From: Candidatus Accumulibacter proximus
GTDB lineage: Bacteria > Pseudomonadota > Gammaproteobacteria > Burkholderiales > Rhodocyclaceae
Length of the DNA stretch: 64,000 bases
Assembly: GCA_016709675.1 (NCBI GenBank)
Contig: JADJMH010000022.1
Location: 35,879 to 99,878, forward strand
Reading direction: 5' to 3'
The position numbers were made by a program, and so were the translations under genes. The stretch's first letter is position 1; each line of letters opens with the position of its first letter. The notes beneath the pieces were generated by a model that was not told the DNA's origin, made no database searches, and worked only from the letters and a program-made list of their open reading frames with translations. This document shows positions 31,778 to 41,460 of the stretch, one piece after another.

Positions 31778-33154
31778 ATGCATCCACACCTCAGGCGATT
31801 CGCGACCTGCCTTGTGGTCCTCTGCCCGGCCGTGGCATCGGCAGGCTGGCAGGTGATTTCTGCCGAACCGGGCAAGCGGGTCGAAGTCGACCGCAGCAGC
31901 ATCAGAAAGGATGAAAGCGGGAAGACGGTGGCCATGGGGCGCATCGTCCTCGATAAGCCGATCATCGACCCAAAAACCTCTTCGTCTTACCGCATCGTCC
32001 AGGCCCTCAGCCGCTACGACTGCCTGTCGCGCAGCTACAGCACCCTGAAGCGCAGTTACTTCAAGGACGAGGGCGAAATGCTCCGCGAAGAAGAGCTCAA
32101 GGTGCAGACCCAAATGCCGGTCCGTTCGGGAATGCTCGATGACAAACTGCTGCGCGAGGTCTGTCGACCGAAAGCCGGCAGCGAAGCAGCGATGGCTGCG
32201 AGCCGGACTGCCGATAAGGTGAATGAGGCGAGCAGCGAGCTGCGCAAGGCCAATGAGGCGCTGATCCAGAAAGACGTGAGGCGGGCGAACCTGCAAACCC
32301 CGGCCATCGAGAAGACAGACGCGGGACCAGAAGCAAGACCAGCAGCGCCCGCCAGAAGAGCCGCAAGAGAACCGATCGCGCCACCGCGGGCATTGACGAC
32401 CGAACCAGCAGGCCGCCGTACAACCGCGCCGCAGCCAATAAGCAACGACTACCCGATAGTCGTGCGCAACGTCCAGCGGCAGCTCGAGTGGTCCTACGAG
32501 GGTGAGAGCGGCCCTGACAACTGGGGAAAACTCAAGCCGGAATATGCCACCTGCGCGACCGGGAAACGACAGTCGCCAATTGATATTCGAGACGGATTTC
32601 GCGTTGATCTCGAACCGATTCAGTTCAGCTATCGGCCTTCACTGTTTCGCATCGTCGACAATGGCCACACCATACAGGTCGAAGTGGGTGGCAGCAGCAT
32701 CAGCCTGCTCGGCAAGCGCTACGATCTCAGGCAGTTTCATTTTCATCGTCCGGCCGAAGAGCGGGTAAACGGCAAGTCCTTCGACATGGTGGCACACCTG
32801 GTTCACAAGTCGGAAGATGAGCGGGTCGCGGTGGTCGCCGTGCTGCTCGAGAAAGGGATGGAACATCCGCTGATCCAAACCGTCTGGAACAATCTGCCAC
32901 TGGAGAAGCACGAATACGTCACACCACCGGAGGTGAGCATCGACCTCGCGCAGTTGCTGCCGGCTGACCATGCTTACTACACCTACATGGGATCACTGAC
33001 CACGCCGCCGTGCTCCGAAGGCGTGCTCTGGCTGGTGCTCAAACAGCCGCAGCAGATCTCGCCCGAGCAACTGGCCATTTTTGCGCGGATGTACCGGCAC
33101 AACGCCCGACCCGTGCAGGCAAGCTTCGGACGGATGGTCAAGGAGTCTCGCTGA
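31778..33154 (+). CDS. Exported alpha-class carbonic anhydrase with an additional N-terminal domain
   Basis: Interconverts CO2 and bicarbonate, probably in the periplasm; 458 residues. A signal peptide (RRFATCLVVLCPAVASA) is followed by a domain of about 100 residues (GWQVISAEPGKRVEVDRSSI ... YDCLSRSY). That domain resembles the surface-adhesin E-like domain. A charged, Ala/Pro-rich linker follows, then an alpha-carbonic anhydrase domain from about residue 235. Zinc ligands fit FHFH (about 320-323) and the final His of AHLVH (about 343). The proton-shuttle His fits NGHTIQ, and SLTTPPCSEGVLW is conserved. The ATG at 31778 has GGGAG upstream; the frame is open 14 codons earlier. Confidence 0.88.
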   Translation: MHPHLRRFATCLVVLCPAVASAGWQVISAEPGKRVEVDRSSIRKDESGKTVAMGRIVLDKPIIDPKTSSSYRIVQALSRYDCLSRSYSTLKRSYFKDEGEMLREEELKVQTQMPVRSGMLDDKLLREVCRPKAGSEAAMAASRTADKVNEASSELRKANEALIQKDVRRANLQTPAIEKTDAGPEARPAAPARRAAREPIAPPRALTTEPAGRRTTAPQPISNDYPIVVRNVQRQLEWSYEGESGPDNWGKLKPEYATCATGKRQSPIDIRDGFRVDLEPIQFSYRPSLFRIVDNGHTIQVEVGGSSISLLGKRYDLRQFHFHRPAEERVNGKSFDMVAHLVHKSEDERVAVVAVLLEKGMEHPLIQTVWNNLPLEKHEYVTPPEVSIDLAQLLPADHAYYTYMGSLTTPPCSEGVLWLVLKQPQQISPEQLAIFARMYRHNARPVQASFGRMVKESR

Positions 33155-33378
33155 CATCTGCCGTGCCTGGCGGCTAACAGGCGCCCTCGCCGCAAGATCA
33201 CGAGATGCTCGCCGTGCACCTTGACAATGCCGCCCTCGTCAACGCCGGCGTACTGAACGTTGGTGAGCGACTCGGTTTTCGCCGCCCCCGCAGCCGCCTT
33301 GGCTCCGCAGCCGGTACGGGTGGCGGCGATGCCTGGCCTGCCGCCGAATCCGAGGCCTGGGCGCGGCGCAAGAGGCGA

Positions 33379-35727
33379 TCAGCGGTTTTCGAGCCGGTTG
33401 TAGTCGAGCAGCCCGGCCGTGATGGGCGCCAGTTTCAGGTGAGCATCCTGTAGCTCGTCGCTGTACTGCCAGAACCTTGGATCGGTGCGGCGAACGATGA
33501 AGCGATCTGCCAGGGCACGGTAGTCGCCTTCCGAGGACAACGCGCCTATGGCTTTGGCCAGCGCCCGGACTTCCTTGCGCTGCAGCCGGTAGATTGCGTT
33601 CGGATAAGCGCCGATGAAACCCGGCGCGACGGTCAGGGTATTCTCTGCCGGCAACAGTTCTCGCCCTTCCCGCAGCAGGCTGGAGATATTGCTGTGACCG
33701 GTGTTGCGGAGAAGCGTGAAGTAGCGTGGCAGGTGTGGCGGGTTATCGACTCGCAGGTAAACCAGTTCCGGCAGCCAGGACAGCGCCTCACCCCGCAGAC
33801 CGGCGAGCAACGCCAGATCGGCCAGCAAAGCGGCATCGGCCACTCCCGAGAGCTCGTAACGGCGGTTCAGGACCGGTGCCAGGCGTTTCTTGAGCATGGC
33901 GTAGAGCTCCTGCTGCGGTTCATCGGTGCGAAAGCTGATTCCCGTCTCGACATCAAGGCGCGCCAGCTTGCCGTAGACATGATCCTTGACTTCCTGACTG
34001 GCACCCCGATACCAGTGATCACGCAGAGCAGGGCGCTGGTTGAGCGGGAGATAGACGAGGAAATTGAACTCGCCCTCCATGCGCATGAAGTCCATGTACA
34101 GGCGCGTCAGCAACTGATGACCAACGTTCCCGTAGACATCGAAGCCGGCAACCAGCAGGTAATGGATCCGCTCAAGCAGCGCATAACCGATCACCCAGGC
34201 GGTCTTCGGCGGCTCACCGACCAGCCCCTTGACCACCGACGCGCTGTCGAAGTGCCGAAACACCGTCAGCGCGGCGTTCGGGTTATGACCCTCGCCATTC
34301 CAGATCGACGCCAACTGGGGTCGGTTCCTGGCGCGAGCCAGGCGGGTCAGAAAATCGGATTTGTCCTGCAGATACCTCGCTTCGCGCTTGGCGTACTCGC
34401 GCCATGGCCCGACTATGCCAGCGTCACTTCCCAGTTCGGCCGGGAGTTGCAGGAGGCTGGCTTCGCGTTCAAGAAACTCGCCGATCGCCTCCTCATGATC
34501 GGCATTGGCCTGGAAGAAAACCCAGAACTGATCCTCGATCACATCCAGCGCCACCTGACCACGACAGACCGGCCCCTTGATGAAACCCATGATGGTGAAC
34601 TCGGCTTCGTCGAGCATGAACTGGTAGCGTGCATTGACCGGCAAGGCGCGGAAGGCAATGAACGGATTCGAGGCGATCTCCGGCGCATACGATGGCAACT
34701 CGTCTACCTGGTAGTCCGGCCTCAGGAACAGATCGCGCCAGCGCGCCATGCGTTGCTGCCCAAGTGCATAAGGCATGTGCGTCTTGTCGACCACCGCTTC
34801 CTGTGCACGCTGCAAGCGGTAGTAGACGCGCTCGACACCAGGGTCGTCATAGGGTCGCCTGCTGGCAACCAAGTCGATCGGCTGACCCGGCGGTGTACGC
34901 GATCTGACCAGACGGAAGAAATGATGCTGCGGATCGCGATCAAAATACAGGTGCGCGAGAAACAGGTGCTCGAAGACGTAGCGGCTGACCAAGCGTTGCT
35001 TCAGGGAGTCACCGTTCAAAAAGGCTTCCCACTCGCCAATCTGCCGGTCGACCTGCCCCGGAAGGGGCGGCAATCCTTCGAAAGGTGCGCCGTCTTCGAG
35101 CCAGCGGCGTAGTGTGCCCAACTCGGCGGGACTCAGCCCGGGCAACCCGAAGGGCATACCCCACAAGGGGTTCTTACGTTCGAACTCGTCATACTCTTCG
35201 ATGCGCGGACACTGTTGCTCCCGGTCGAGCGAAAAATCGAAGGTCCCTGGAAGCACGGCTGCGTCGGGCAAGGGATGGGTCTGCTTGAGCTGCAGCGCGC
35301 GGTACATGACGCTCCCGGCAAGATTCGCCGCCGGCACCTGATCGCGCTCGTTAAGGACCGGGTAGAAACCCCTGGCGCGCCATTCAGACGCCTTCTGCGC
35401 ATCCGTGAATAAACGGGAGGGCTCTGCCTCGCCGATCCGTAGCCCGTCGTAAACCAGCTCCCTGCTGGCGCCACGAGCGATTCCCTCCCAGGCACCCAGC
35501 TTCAGTTGGCAAGGCGCATCATAGCAGGCATGGCAAACTACGCATCGCCGCTCAAGGATTGGCTGCACGTCGGCGCGGTAGGAGATTCCGGGACCGGGAG
35601 CCCGCGGGGTATCGAAGCGCGCGGGGTCAGGACGGCCGAAATGCTCGTCCAGCGTATGGCGGGTAAGCGCGGCACAGCCGCTCAGGAGGGCAATCCACAG
35701 CAATAGTGATGCCTTGTTGATGCACAT
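33379..35727 (-). CDS. cti: Periplasmic fatty acid cis/trans isomerase with c-type heme motif
   Basis: Isomerises cis-unsaturated membrane fatty acids to trans in response to solvents or heat. The protein has 782 residues from the ATG at 35727 (GGGGAG 7 bases upstream). The N-terminal export signal ends LLSGC, a good lipobox, so it may be lipid-anchored. The single heme motif CVVCH begins near residue 61, in the family context RRCVVCHACYDAPCQLKLGA. Other segments, such as NPLWGMPFGLPGLS and ADHEEAIGEFLEREASLLQL, fit the family. The frame is open 68 codons further upstream without a start signal. It is convergent with the carbonic anhydrase gene. Confidence 0.92.
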   Translation of the reverse strand: MCINKASLLLWIALLSGCAALTRHTLDEHFGRPDPARFDTPRAPGPGISYRADVQPILERRCVVCHACYDAPCQLKLGAWEGIARGASRELVYDGLRIGEAEPSRLFTDAQKASEWRARGFYPVLNERDQVPAANLAGSVMYRALQLKQTHPLPDAAVLPGTFDFSLDREQQCPRIEEYDEFERKNPLWGMPFGLPGLSPAELGTLRRWLEDGAPFEGLPPLPGQVDRQIGEWEAFLNGDSLKQRLVSRYVFEHLFLAHLYFDRDPQHHFFRLVRSRTPPGQPIDLVASRRPYDDPGVERVYYRLQRAQEAVVDKTHMPYALGQQRMARWRDLFLRPDYQVDELPSYAPEIASNPFIAFRALPVNARYQFMLDEAEFTIMGFIKGPVCRGQVALDVIEDQFWVFFQANADHEEAIGEFLEREASLLQLPAELGSDAGIVGPWREYAKREARYLQDKSDFLTRLARARNRPQLASIWNGEGHNPNAALTVFRHFDSASVVKGLVGEPPKTAWVIGYALLERIHYLLVAGFDVYGNVGHQLLTRLYMDFMRMEGEFNFLVYLPLNQRPALRDHWYRGASQEVKDHVYGKLARLDVETGISFRTDEPQQELYAMLKKRLAPVLNRRYELSGVADAALLADLALLAGLRGEALSWLPELVYLRVDNPPHLPRYFTLLRNTGHSNISSLLREGRELLPAENTLTVAPGFIGAYPNAIYRLQRKEVRALAKAIGALSSEGDYRALADRFIVRRTDPRFWQYSDELQDAHLKLAPITAGLLDYNRLENR

Positions 35728-35943
35728 GCACGGTCTCCCCAAGCGCTGCGCCGGTATCTGGTCTGGTAACCCTATTTTAAACTCAGCGTCGTCCTTCCTG
35801 CAGCCAGCAGAGTTGGCAGCACCAGTGGCGGCTTTCCACCGACGCAGCGCGCGATGCATTTTGCGGTGCATAATAGGGACCACGCAGCGAACCGTTGACC
35901 TCAACGCCTTTCCCCTGATCTCAACAAGGGGCACAATTCGATC

Positions 35944-37893
35944 TTGCCGAACACTGAAGACCGCCGTTCCTTGACGCCACGGCCCCGCGAAAAAATGGAC
36001 CCTGATCTGATTGACCCTAATCTGGTTTTCGCAAGAACTGCTGCCGGCGAGGAAGCCATGTTGCAGCGAACGCGGGTCGTCCAGAGAAACGTCCGGATGG
36101 TCCTCATCCTTGTCGACGGGAACGCCACTGTAACCGAGTTATGCAACAAGACCGGCAATGCAGAGATTACCCAGAATGCGCTGCTCGAGCTGGAAAACGA
36201 TGGCTTCATCGAGCGAAGAGTTGAGAAGGACTCGGTCTGGCGGCACGGGAGGAAGGCCGCCAATGGCAAAAACACGGCTATCCTGGAGCCGGTGTCCGAA
36301 TTCTCCACGTTCGGCAACAAGGCCGAATCGGCACCAGCCGCATCCCCGTCTTCTCGCAGCCAGGTCACGCGGATCATTCCGTTCCCGGGAAATCGCCAAG
36401 GCACGCCCTCGCTCACGCCGAGTACTTTGACGACAAGCACGCTCACGCCGACCACACTGACACCAGCGCCTACCGCAACGGCTTCGGACTACGGCACGGT
36501 CTTTCTGCCAAAGGCTGCCCCTGAATCATCGGCAGTACTGCCAGCCGACACGCTGCCTCAGAAGCCGTCCTTGCTTGAGCACCTGCAAGCACTCACCAGG
36601 CGCGTCCCTGCTGAAGACCTGGCGAAGAGGAAATTCAGAAGGCGTGGTGGACAGCGCCTTCATCTGCATTGGTCGATGGGCCTGATGCTGGGCCTGTTGC
36701 TTGTCGCCGCGATGCTCGCTCTCGTGGTGCTGTTCTTTCCCTATGCCCGCTACCTGCCCGAAGTGGAAGAAGCCTTGGCGCAAAGTACCGGGCGATCTGC
36801 CAAAGTGGGCGCAATGAGCGTCAGTGTCTACCCAAAGCCGGGCTTGCTGCTCGACAACGTTCGTTTCGCGGATCAGGCTGACAGCGACGCAATACTGATT
36901 CCAGCGCTGCGCCTGCAGCCGGTAATCGGGACCCTGCTGTCGCCACGAATAGTCTTCCGCGAGGCCGAGTTGCGCAGCATCACCCTGTCGGCAAGAACCG
37001 TTGCGACTCTCTCGCGCATCCTTCAGTCCGCTGCTCGGCAGTCCGCGACTGCTGGCGTCCTGCAAGTCTCGGTCGTAAAGGCGGAGCTGTCGTTCGCGGG
37101 GCTGCGTATCGGCGAAATGAACGGTGACTTTGAACTCTCTGGCGAACGGCTGCTGGAAGCCATCTCCCTGCGCTCAGCAGACGGGAAACTGAGCGCACAG
37201 CTCAGACCGACGGCGAGCGGGGTCGCGGTCCAGCTGGAGGGTCTCGGCTGGCGACCCGCACAGGATTCACCGTATGTCTTCGACTCGCTGGAGCTGAAGG
37301 GGGAGATTTCCGGCCCTGATTTCGTGATCAACTCGGTAGAGTCACGAGTGTTCGATGGACTGGTACGCGGCACGGCCGTCTTGCGCGGCAGCGGACACCC
37401 GGCAATGGCGGGAGAGATTTCCTTCGAGCGGATCAATGTCGCCAAGTTGGGGGAAGCCTGGGGAGTTGGTCGCCAGTTCGAAGGCGAGGCCGCGGGAAAA
37501 CTCAAATTCTCCGCCAGTTCCGACAGTTGGTCAGCAATGCTCCCTGCTCTCCAGGCCACAGGGGGATTCACGATACATCGTGGCAGCCTGGGCGGTATCG
37601 ACCTTCCCGAGGCCGTGCGACGGGTTTCGGCTACACCCTTGACGCTCGGTGGCCGAACCCGCTTCGAAGAGTTGTCTGGCGCAATCAGCGTGACACCAGG
37701 TGCTTCGCGATTTTCCCGGCTCGTCCTGAATGCGGGCTTGATGCAGTCATCCGGGCAGATCGAGGTCAGCCACGATCGGCAGTTGCGCGGCAGGATGGAC
37801 GTCCAGATGCGCGGACGTGCGGACCATACGGCGATGCCGATCGTCATCAGCGGACCGCTCAAGTCTCCGCTGACGCAAACGGCAGGCCGCTGA
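35944..37893 (+). CDS. AsmA-like membrane protein with an N-terminal winged-helix-like domain
   Basis: The 649-residue product has three parts. Residues about 20-90 (NLVFARTAAGEEAMLQRTRV, VRMVLILVDGNATVTEL, LLELENDGFIERR) look like the small helix-turn-helix-like domain common in betaproteobacterial regulators. Residues about 159-183 are a Thr/Pro/Leu repeat linker (STLTTSTLTPTTLTPAP). A single membrane helix near 245-268 (MGLMLGLLLVAAMLALVVLF) leads into an AsmA-type periplasmic beta-rich region with AKVGAMSVSVYPKPGLLLDN. The start is uncertain: TTG at 35944 or ATG at 35995; neither has a strong ribosome-binding site. Function unknown. Confidence 0.7.
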   Translation: MPNTEDRRSLTPRPREKMDPDLIDPNLVFARTAAGEEAMLQRTRVVQRNVRMVLILVDGNATVTELCNKTGNAEITQNALLELENDGFIERRVEKDSVWRHGRKAANGKNTAILEPVSEFSTFGNKAESAPAASPSSRSQVTRIIPFPGNRQGTPSLTPSTLTTSTLTPTTLTPAPTATASDYGTVFLPKAAPESSAVLPADTLPQKPSLLEHLQALTRRVPAEDLAKRKFRRRGGQRLHLHWSMGLMLGLLLVAAMLALVVLFFPYARYLPEVEEALAQSTGRSAKVGAMSVSVYPKPGLLLDNVRFADQADSDAILIPALRLQPVIGTLLSPRIVFREAELRSITLSARTVATLSRILQSAARQSATAGVLQVSVVKAELSFAGLRIGEMNGDFELSGERLLEAISLRSADGKLSAQLRPTASGVAVQLEGLGWRPAQDSPYVFDSLELKGEISGPDFVINSVESRVFDGLVRGTAVLRGSGHPAMAGEISFERINVAKLGEAWGVGRQFEGEAAGKLKFSASSDSWSAMLPALQATGGFTIHRGSLGGIDLPEAVRRVSATPLTLGGRTRFEELSGAISVTPGASRFSRLVLNAGLMQSSGQIEVSHDRQLRGRMDVQMRGRADHTAMPIVISGPLKSPLTQTAGR

Positions 37894-37972
37894 TCAACGC
37901 CAGACGCAGCGTGCCGGCGAAAGAACCGCAGTCACCGCCCCCCCGCCGGCCCCAGCCAGGGGCACGCCCCGC

Positions 37973-39175
37973 CTACAGAACCGCCACGATGGCATCAGCC
38001 ACGTAGTCTATATTGCGCGTATTGAGTGCCGCCAGACAGATGCGACCAGTGCTGACGGCATAGATGCCGAACTCGTCACGCAACCGGTCGACCTGCTCGA
38101 CGTTCAGTCCGGTGTACGAGAACATGCCCCGCTGCCTGGTGACAAAGGAAAAGTCCTGGCTGACGCCCCTGCCCATAAGCTTGTCGACCAGGCTGACGCG
38201 TACGCTGCGAATCCGCTGGCGCATTTGGCCCAGTTCGTCTTCCCACATCTGCCGCAACTCCGGGCTGGAGAGAACCGCAGCCACCACGGCTCCGCCGTGT
38301 GTCGGCGGATTCGAGTAGTTGGTCCGGACGAGGCGCTTGATCTGCGACAGGACTCGAGCCGATTCGTCCCGACTGGCGGTGACCACTGACAACGCGCCAA
38401 CCCGCTCGCCGTAAAGCGAGAACGACTTCGAAAACGAACTGGCCACCAGGAACTGCAGACCGGAATCGGCAAACAACTTGACCGCCAGAGCATCTTCGCG
38501 GATCCCGTCGGCAAAGCCCTGGTAGGCGATGTCGATGAAGGCAACCAGTCCGCGTACACTGATGGCGTCAATGACTTCGCGCCACTGGGCCGCGTCGAGG
38601 TCGGCGCCGGTCGGATTGTGGCAGCAGGCATGGAGAACGACGATCGAACCTGCCGGCAAGGCATTCAGGCCGCGCTTCATCCCTGCAAAATTGACCCCGC
38701 GCGTCGTCTCGTCGTAGTAGGGATAGGACTCGACGCGGAAGCCTGCGGTCTCGAACAGCGCGCGATGGTTCTCCCAGCTCGGATCACTGATGAACACCGT
38801 CGCGCCGGGCAGCAGCCGCCTGAGGTAATCGGCGCCAACCTTGAGCGCACCGGTTCCTCCCAGTGCCTCGATGGTGAGCACGCGACCTTCTTCAAGCAGT
38901 GCCGAATGCTCGCCAAAAAGCAGTTTCTGCACCGCCTGGTTGTAGGCTGACAGGCCGTCAATCGGCTGATATCCCCGCGGTGGCATCGCCTCCATGCGTG
39001 CCTTCTCGGCCAGCTTGACCGCAGTCAACAACGGAACCCTGCCACTGTCATCGAAGTAGACGCCCACCCCGAGGTTGACCTTGCTGGAACGTGGGTCGGC
39101 GTTGAATGACTCGGTCAGGCCAAGGATTGGGTCGCGTGGAGCCATTTCCACGGCGGCGAAGATCGAAGCGGTCAT
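37973..39175 (-). CDS. Aromatic amino acid / aspartate aminotransferase (class I)
   Basis: PLP enzyme that transaminates aromatic amino acids or aspartate with 2-oxoglutarate; 400 residues. Segments NLGVGVYFDDSGRVPLL, HACCHNPTGADL and the PLP-lysine motif SSFSKSFSLYGERVG are those of the AspC/TyrB branch. The ATG at 39175 (MTASIFAAVEMAPRDPILGL) has GAGG 9 bases upstream; a 51-codon open extension is discarded. The aryl-pyruvates it could make are substrates for the indolepyruvate oxidoreductase in this window, but the two genes are far apart. It is divergent from uvrB. Confidence 0.92.
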   Translation of the reverse strand: MTASIFAAVEMAPRDPILGLTESFNADPRSSKVNLGVGVYFDDSGRVPLLTAVKLAEKARMEAMPPRGYQPIDGLSAYNQAVQKLLFGEHSALLEEGRVLTIEALGGTGALKVGADYLRRLLPGATVFISDPSWENHRALFETAGFRVESYPYYDETTRGVNFAGMKRGLNALPAGSIVVLHACCHNPTGADLDAAQWREVIDAISVRGLVAFIDIAYQGFADGIREDALAVKLFADSGLQFLVASSFSKSFSLYGERVGALSVVTASRDESARVLSQIKRLVRTNYSNPPTHGGAVVAAVLSSPELRQMWEDELGQMRQRIRSVRVSLVDKLMGRGVSQDFSFVTRQRGMFSYTGLNVEQVDRLRDEFGIYAVSTGRICLAALNTRNIDYVADAIVAVL

Positions 39176-39342
39176 GGGGTGTTTCCTCAGAGGGTCAGTG
39201 GACAGGACGCGCGTTGCCGGGCCGGCAAGACGCTGCAGCGCAGGGCTGATAAAGGATCCCTCGACCTCGGCCGCAGCCAGCATGGGAACAGATGGGTCCG
39301 CCGCCGACGGCTGCCCGTCGCAAAACAACGTAGAATTCTAGC

Positions 39343-41421
39343 ATGCTCGATCGCCCGTGTTCACCGCATATACCACCCTTCGTGACCTTTGAGGGTAGCC
39401 CGTTTCGCCTCTATCAGCCCTTCCTGCCGGCCGGTGATCAGCCGGCCGCGATTGCCCAGCTGGTCGACGGGCTCGGGGATGGACTGTCGTTCCAGACGCT
39501 GCTCGGTGTCACCGGTTCGGGAAAGACCTACACCATGGCCAACGTCATCGCACGCACTGGCCGTCCGGCGCTGGTGCTGGCCCCCAACAAGACGCTGGCA
39601 GCACAGCTCTATGCCGAGTTCAGGGAGTTCTTCCCTGACAACGCTGTCGAGTATTTCGTCTCCTATTACGATTATTACCAACCCGAGGCCTATGTACCTG
39701 CGCGCGACCTGTTCATCGAAAAGGACTCGTCGATCAACGAACATATCGAGCAGATGCGTCTGTCGGCCACCAAGAGCCTGCTCGAACGTCGTGATTGCGT
39801 GATCGTCGCCACCGTCTCGTGCATTTACGGGCTTGGTGACCGCGATGAGTATCAGAAGATGATCCTCACGATGCGCGTCGGCGACCGTATGGGTCAGCGC
39901 GAGGTCATCAAGCGGCTGACTGACATGCAGTACGAACGCAATGAGACCGACTTCCGCCGCGGCACCTTTCGCGTTCGTGGTGACTTGATCGATGTCTTCC
40001 CTGCCGAGCATGCTGAACAGGCCATCCGTATCTCGCTGTTCGACGACGAGATCGAAGGCCTGCAGCTTTTCGACCCGCTGACCGGTCACCTGCAGGGCCG
40101 CCTGCTGCGCTTCACAGTTTTTCCGTCATCGCACTACGTCACCCCGCGGGCGACGGTCCTGCGAGCGATCGAGGCGATCAAGCTCGAACTCACCGAGCGC
40201 ATCGCTTTCTTCCACCGCGAGAACCGCCTGGTCGAGGCCCAACGCATCGAGCAGCGCACCCGCTTCGACCTCGAAATGCTCGATCAACTCGGTTTCTGCA
40301 AGGGCATCGAGAACTATTCCCGGCACCTCTCCGGGCGCCAGGCGGGTGAACCACCGCCGACCCTGATCGACTACCTGGCGGCGGATGCCCTGATGTTCAT
40401 CGACGAGTCGCACGTCTCGGTTTCGCAGGTCGGCGGCATGTACAAGGGCGATCGCTCACGCAAGGAGAACCTGGTCGCTTACGGCTTCCGTCTACCCTCG
40501 GCACTCGATAACCGACCGCTGAAATTCGAGGAGTTCGAGGCCCTGATGCGGCAAACCATTTTCGTGTCGGCTACGCCGGCCGACTACGAAGCGGCGCACC
40601 AGGGACAGGTGGTCGAGCAGCTCGTGCGTCCGACCGGCCTGGTAGACCCGGTATTAATCGTTCGTCCCGCCGCGACACAGGTCGACGACCTGCTGTCGGA
40701 AATCCGCCTGCGCACCGCCTCTGCGGAGCGGATCCTGGTGACCACCCTGACCAAGCGAATGGCCGAGGATCTCACCGACTATCTCGGCGAACATGATGTC
40801 AGGGTGCGCTACCTGCATTCGGACATCGATACGGTCGAGCGCGTCGAGATCATTCGCGACCTGCGCCTCGGCAAGTTTGACGTGCTGGTCGGCATCAACC
40901 TGCTACGTGAAGGCATCGACATTCCGGAAGTCTCGCTGGTAGCCATTCTCGACGCCGACAAGGAGGGTTTCCTCCGTTCCGAGCGTTCGCTGATCCAGAC
41001 CATTGGTCGCGCTGCCCGCCATCTCCACGGCACCGCCATCCTCTACGCCGACCGGGTGACCGGTTCGATGCAGCGTGCAATTGCCGAAACCGAGCGAAGG
41101 CGGCTCAAGCAGCTCGCTTTCAACGAGGCGAATGGTATCGTCCCCGAGGGCGTCAGCAAGCGCATCACCGACATCATCGACGGGGTCTACGATTACAGAA
41201 CTGCCCACCGCGAACTGAAGGCCGCGCAACAGCAGGCCAACTACGAGGCAATGAGCGAAAAACAGCTGGCACGCGAATTGCGACGGCTGGAGAAGGAAAT
41301 GCTCGAGCACGCCAGGAACCTCGAATTCGAGAAAGCCGCGGCGGCACGCGACGAGTTGTTCCGCATCCGCAAACAGGTGTTCGGTATCAGCGGGGTGGAA
41401 GCGAGTCCTGATCCTTCTTGA
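39343..41421 (+). CDS. uvrB: Excinuclease ABC subunit B
   Basis: DNA damage-verification helicase of nucleotide excision repair, 692 residues. It has Walker A GVTGSGKT (K61), the beta-hairpin YYDYYQPEAYVPARDLFIEK, helicase motifs DESH and SLIQTIGRAARH, and a C-terminal UVR motif (LRRLEKEMLEHARNLEFEKA) that contacts UvrA/UvrC. The ATG at 39343 lacks a clear ribosome-binding site. The GTG at 39382 (VTFEGSPFRLYQP) would give the usual N-terminus and is a real alternative. I see no obvious LexA box in the 167-base divergent spacer. Confidence 0.96.
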   Translation: MLDRPCSPHIPPFVTFEGSPFRLYQPFLPAGDQPAAIAQLVDGLGDGLSFQTLLGVTGSGKTYTMANVIARTGRPALVLAPNKTLAAQLYAEFREFFPDNAVEYFVSYYDYYQPEAYVPARDLFIEKDSSINEHIEQMRLSATKSLLERRDCVIVATVSCIYGLGDRDEYQKMILTMRVGDRMGQREVIKRLTDMQYERNETDFRRGTFRVRGDLIDVFPAEHAEQAIRISLFDDEIEGLQLFDPLTGHLQGRLLRFTVFPSSHYVTPRATVLRAIEAIKLELTERIAFFHRENRLVEAQRIEQRTRFDLEMLDQLGFCKGIENYSRHLSGRQAGEPPPTLIDYLAADALMFIDESHVSVSQVGGMYKGDRSRKENLVAYGFRLPSALDNRPLKFEEFEALMRQTIFVSATPADYEAAHQGQVVEQLVRPTGLVDPVLIVRPAATQVDDLLSEIRLRTASAERILVTTLTKRMAEDLTDYLGEHDVRVRYLHSDIDTVERVEIIRDLRLGKFDVLVGINLLREGIDIPEVSLVAILDADKEGFLRSERSLIQTIGRAARHLHGTAILYADRVTGSMQRAIAETERRRLKQLAFNEANGIVPEGVSKRITDIIDGVYDYRTAHRELKAAQQQANYEAMSEKQLARELRRLEKEMLEHARNLEFEKAAAARDELFRIRKQVFGISGVEASPDPS

Positions 41422-41460
41422 ACTGGCTCATCGCGCCTCGACCCATGGCGGCGGCTCTGT

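Noticed and set aside
39176..39342. LexA operator ahead of uvrB
   Set aside because: I looked for a CTGT-N8-ACAG-type site and did not find a convincing one.
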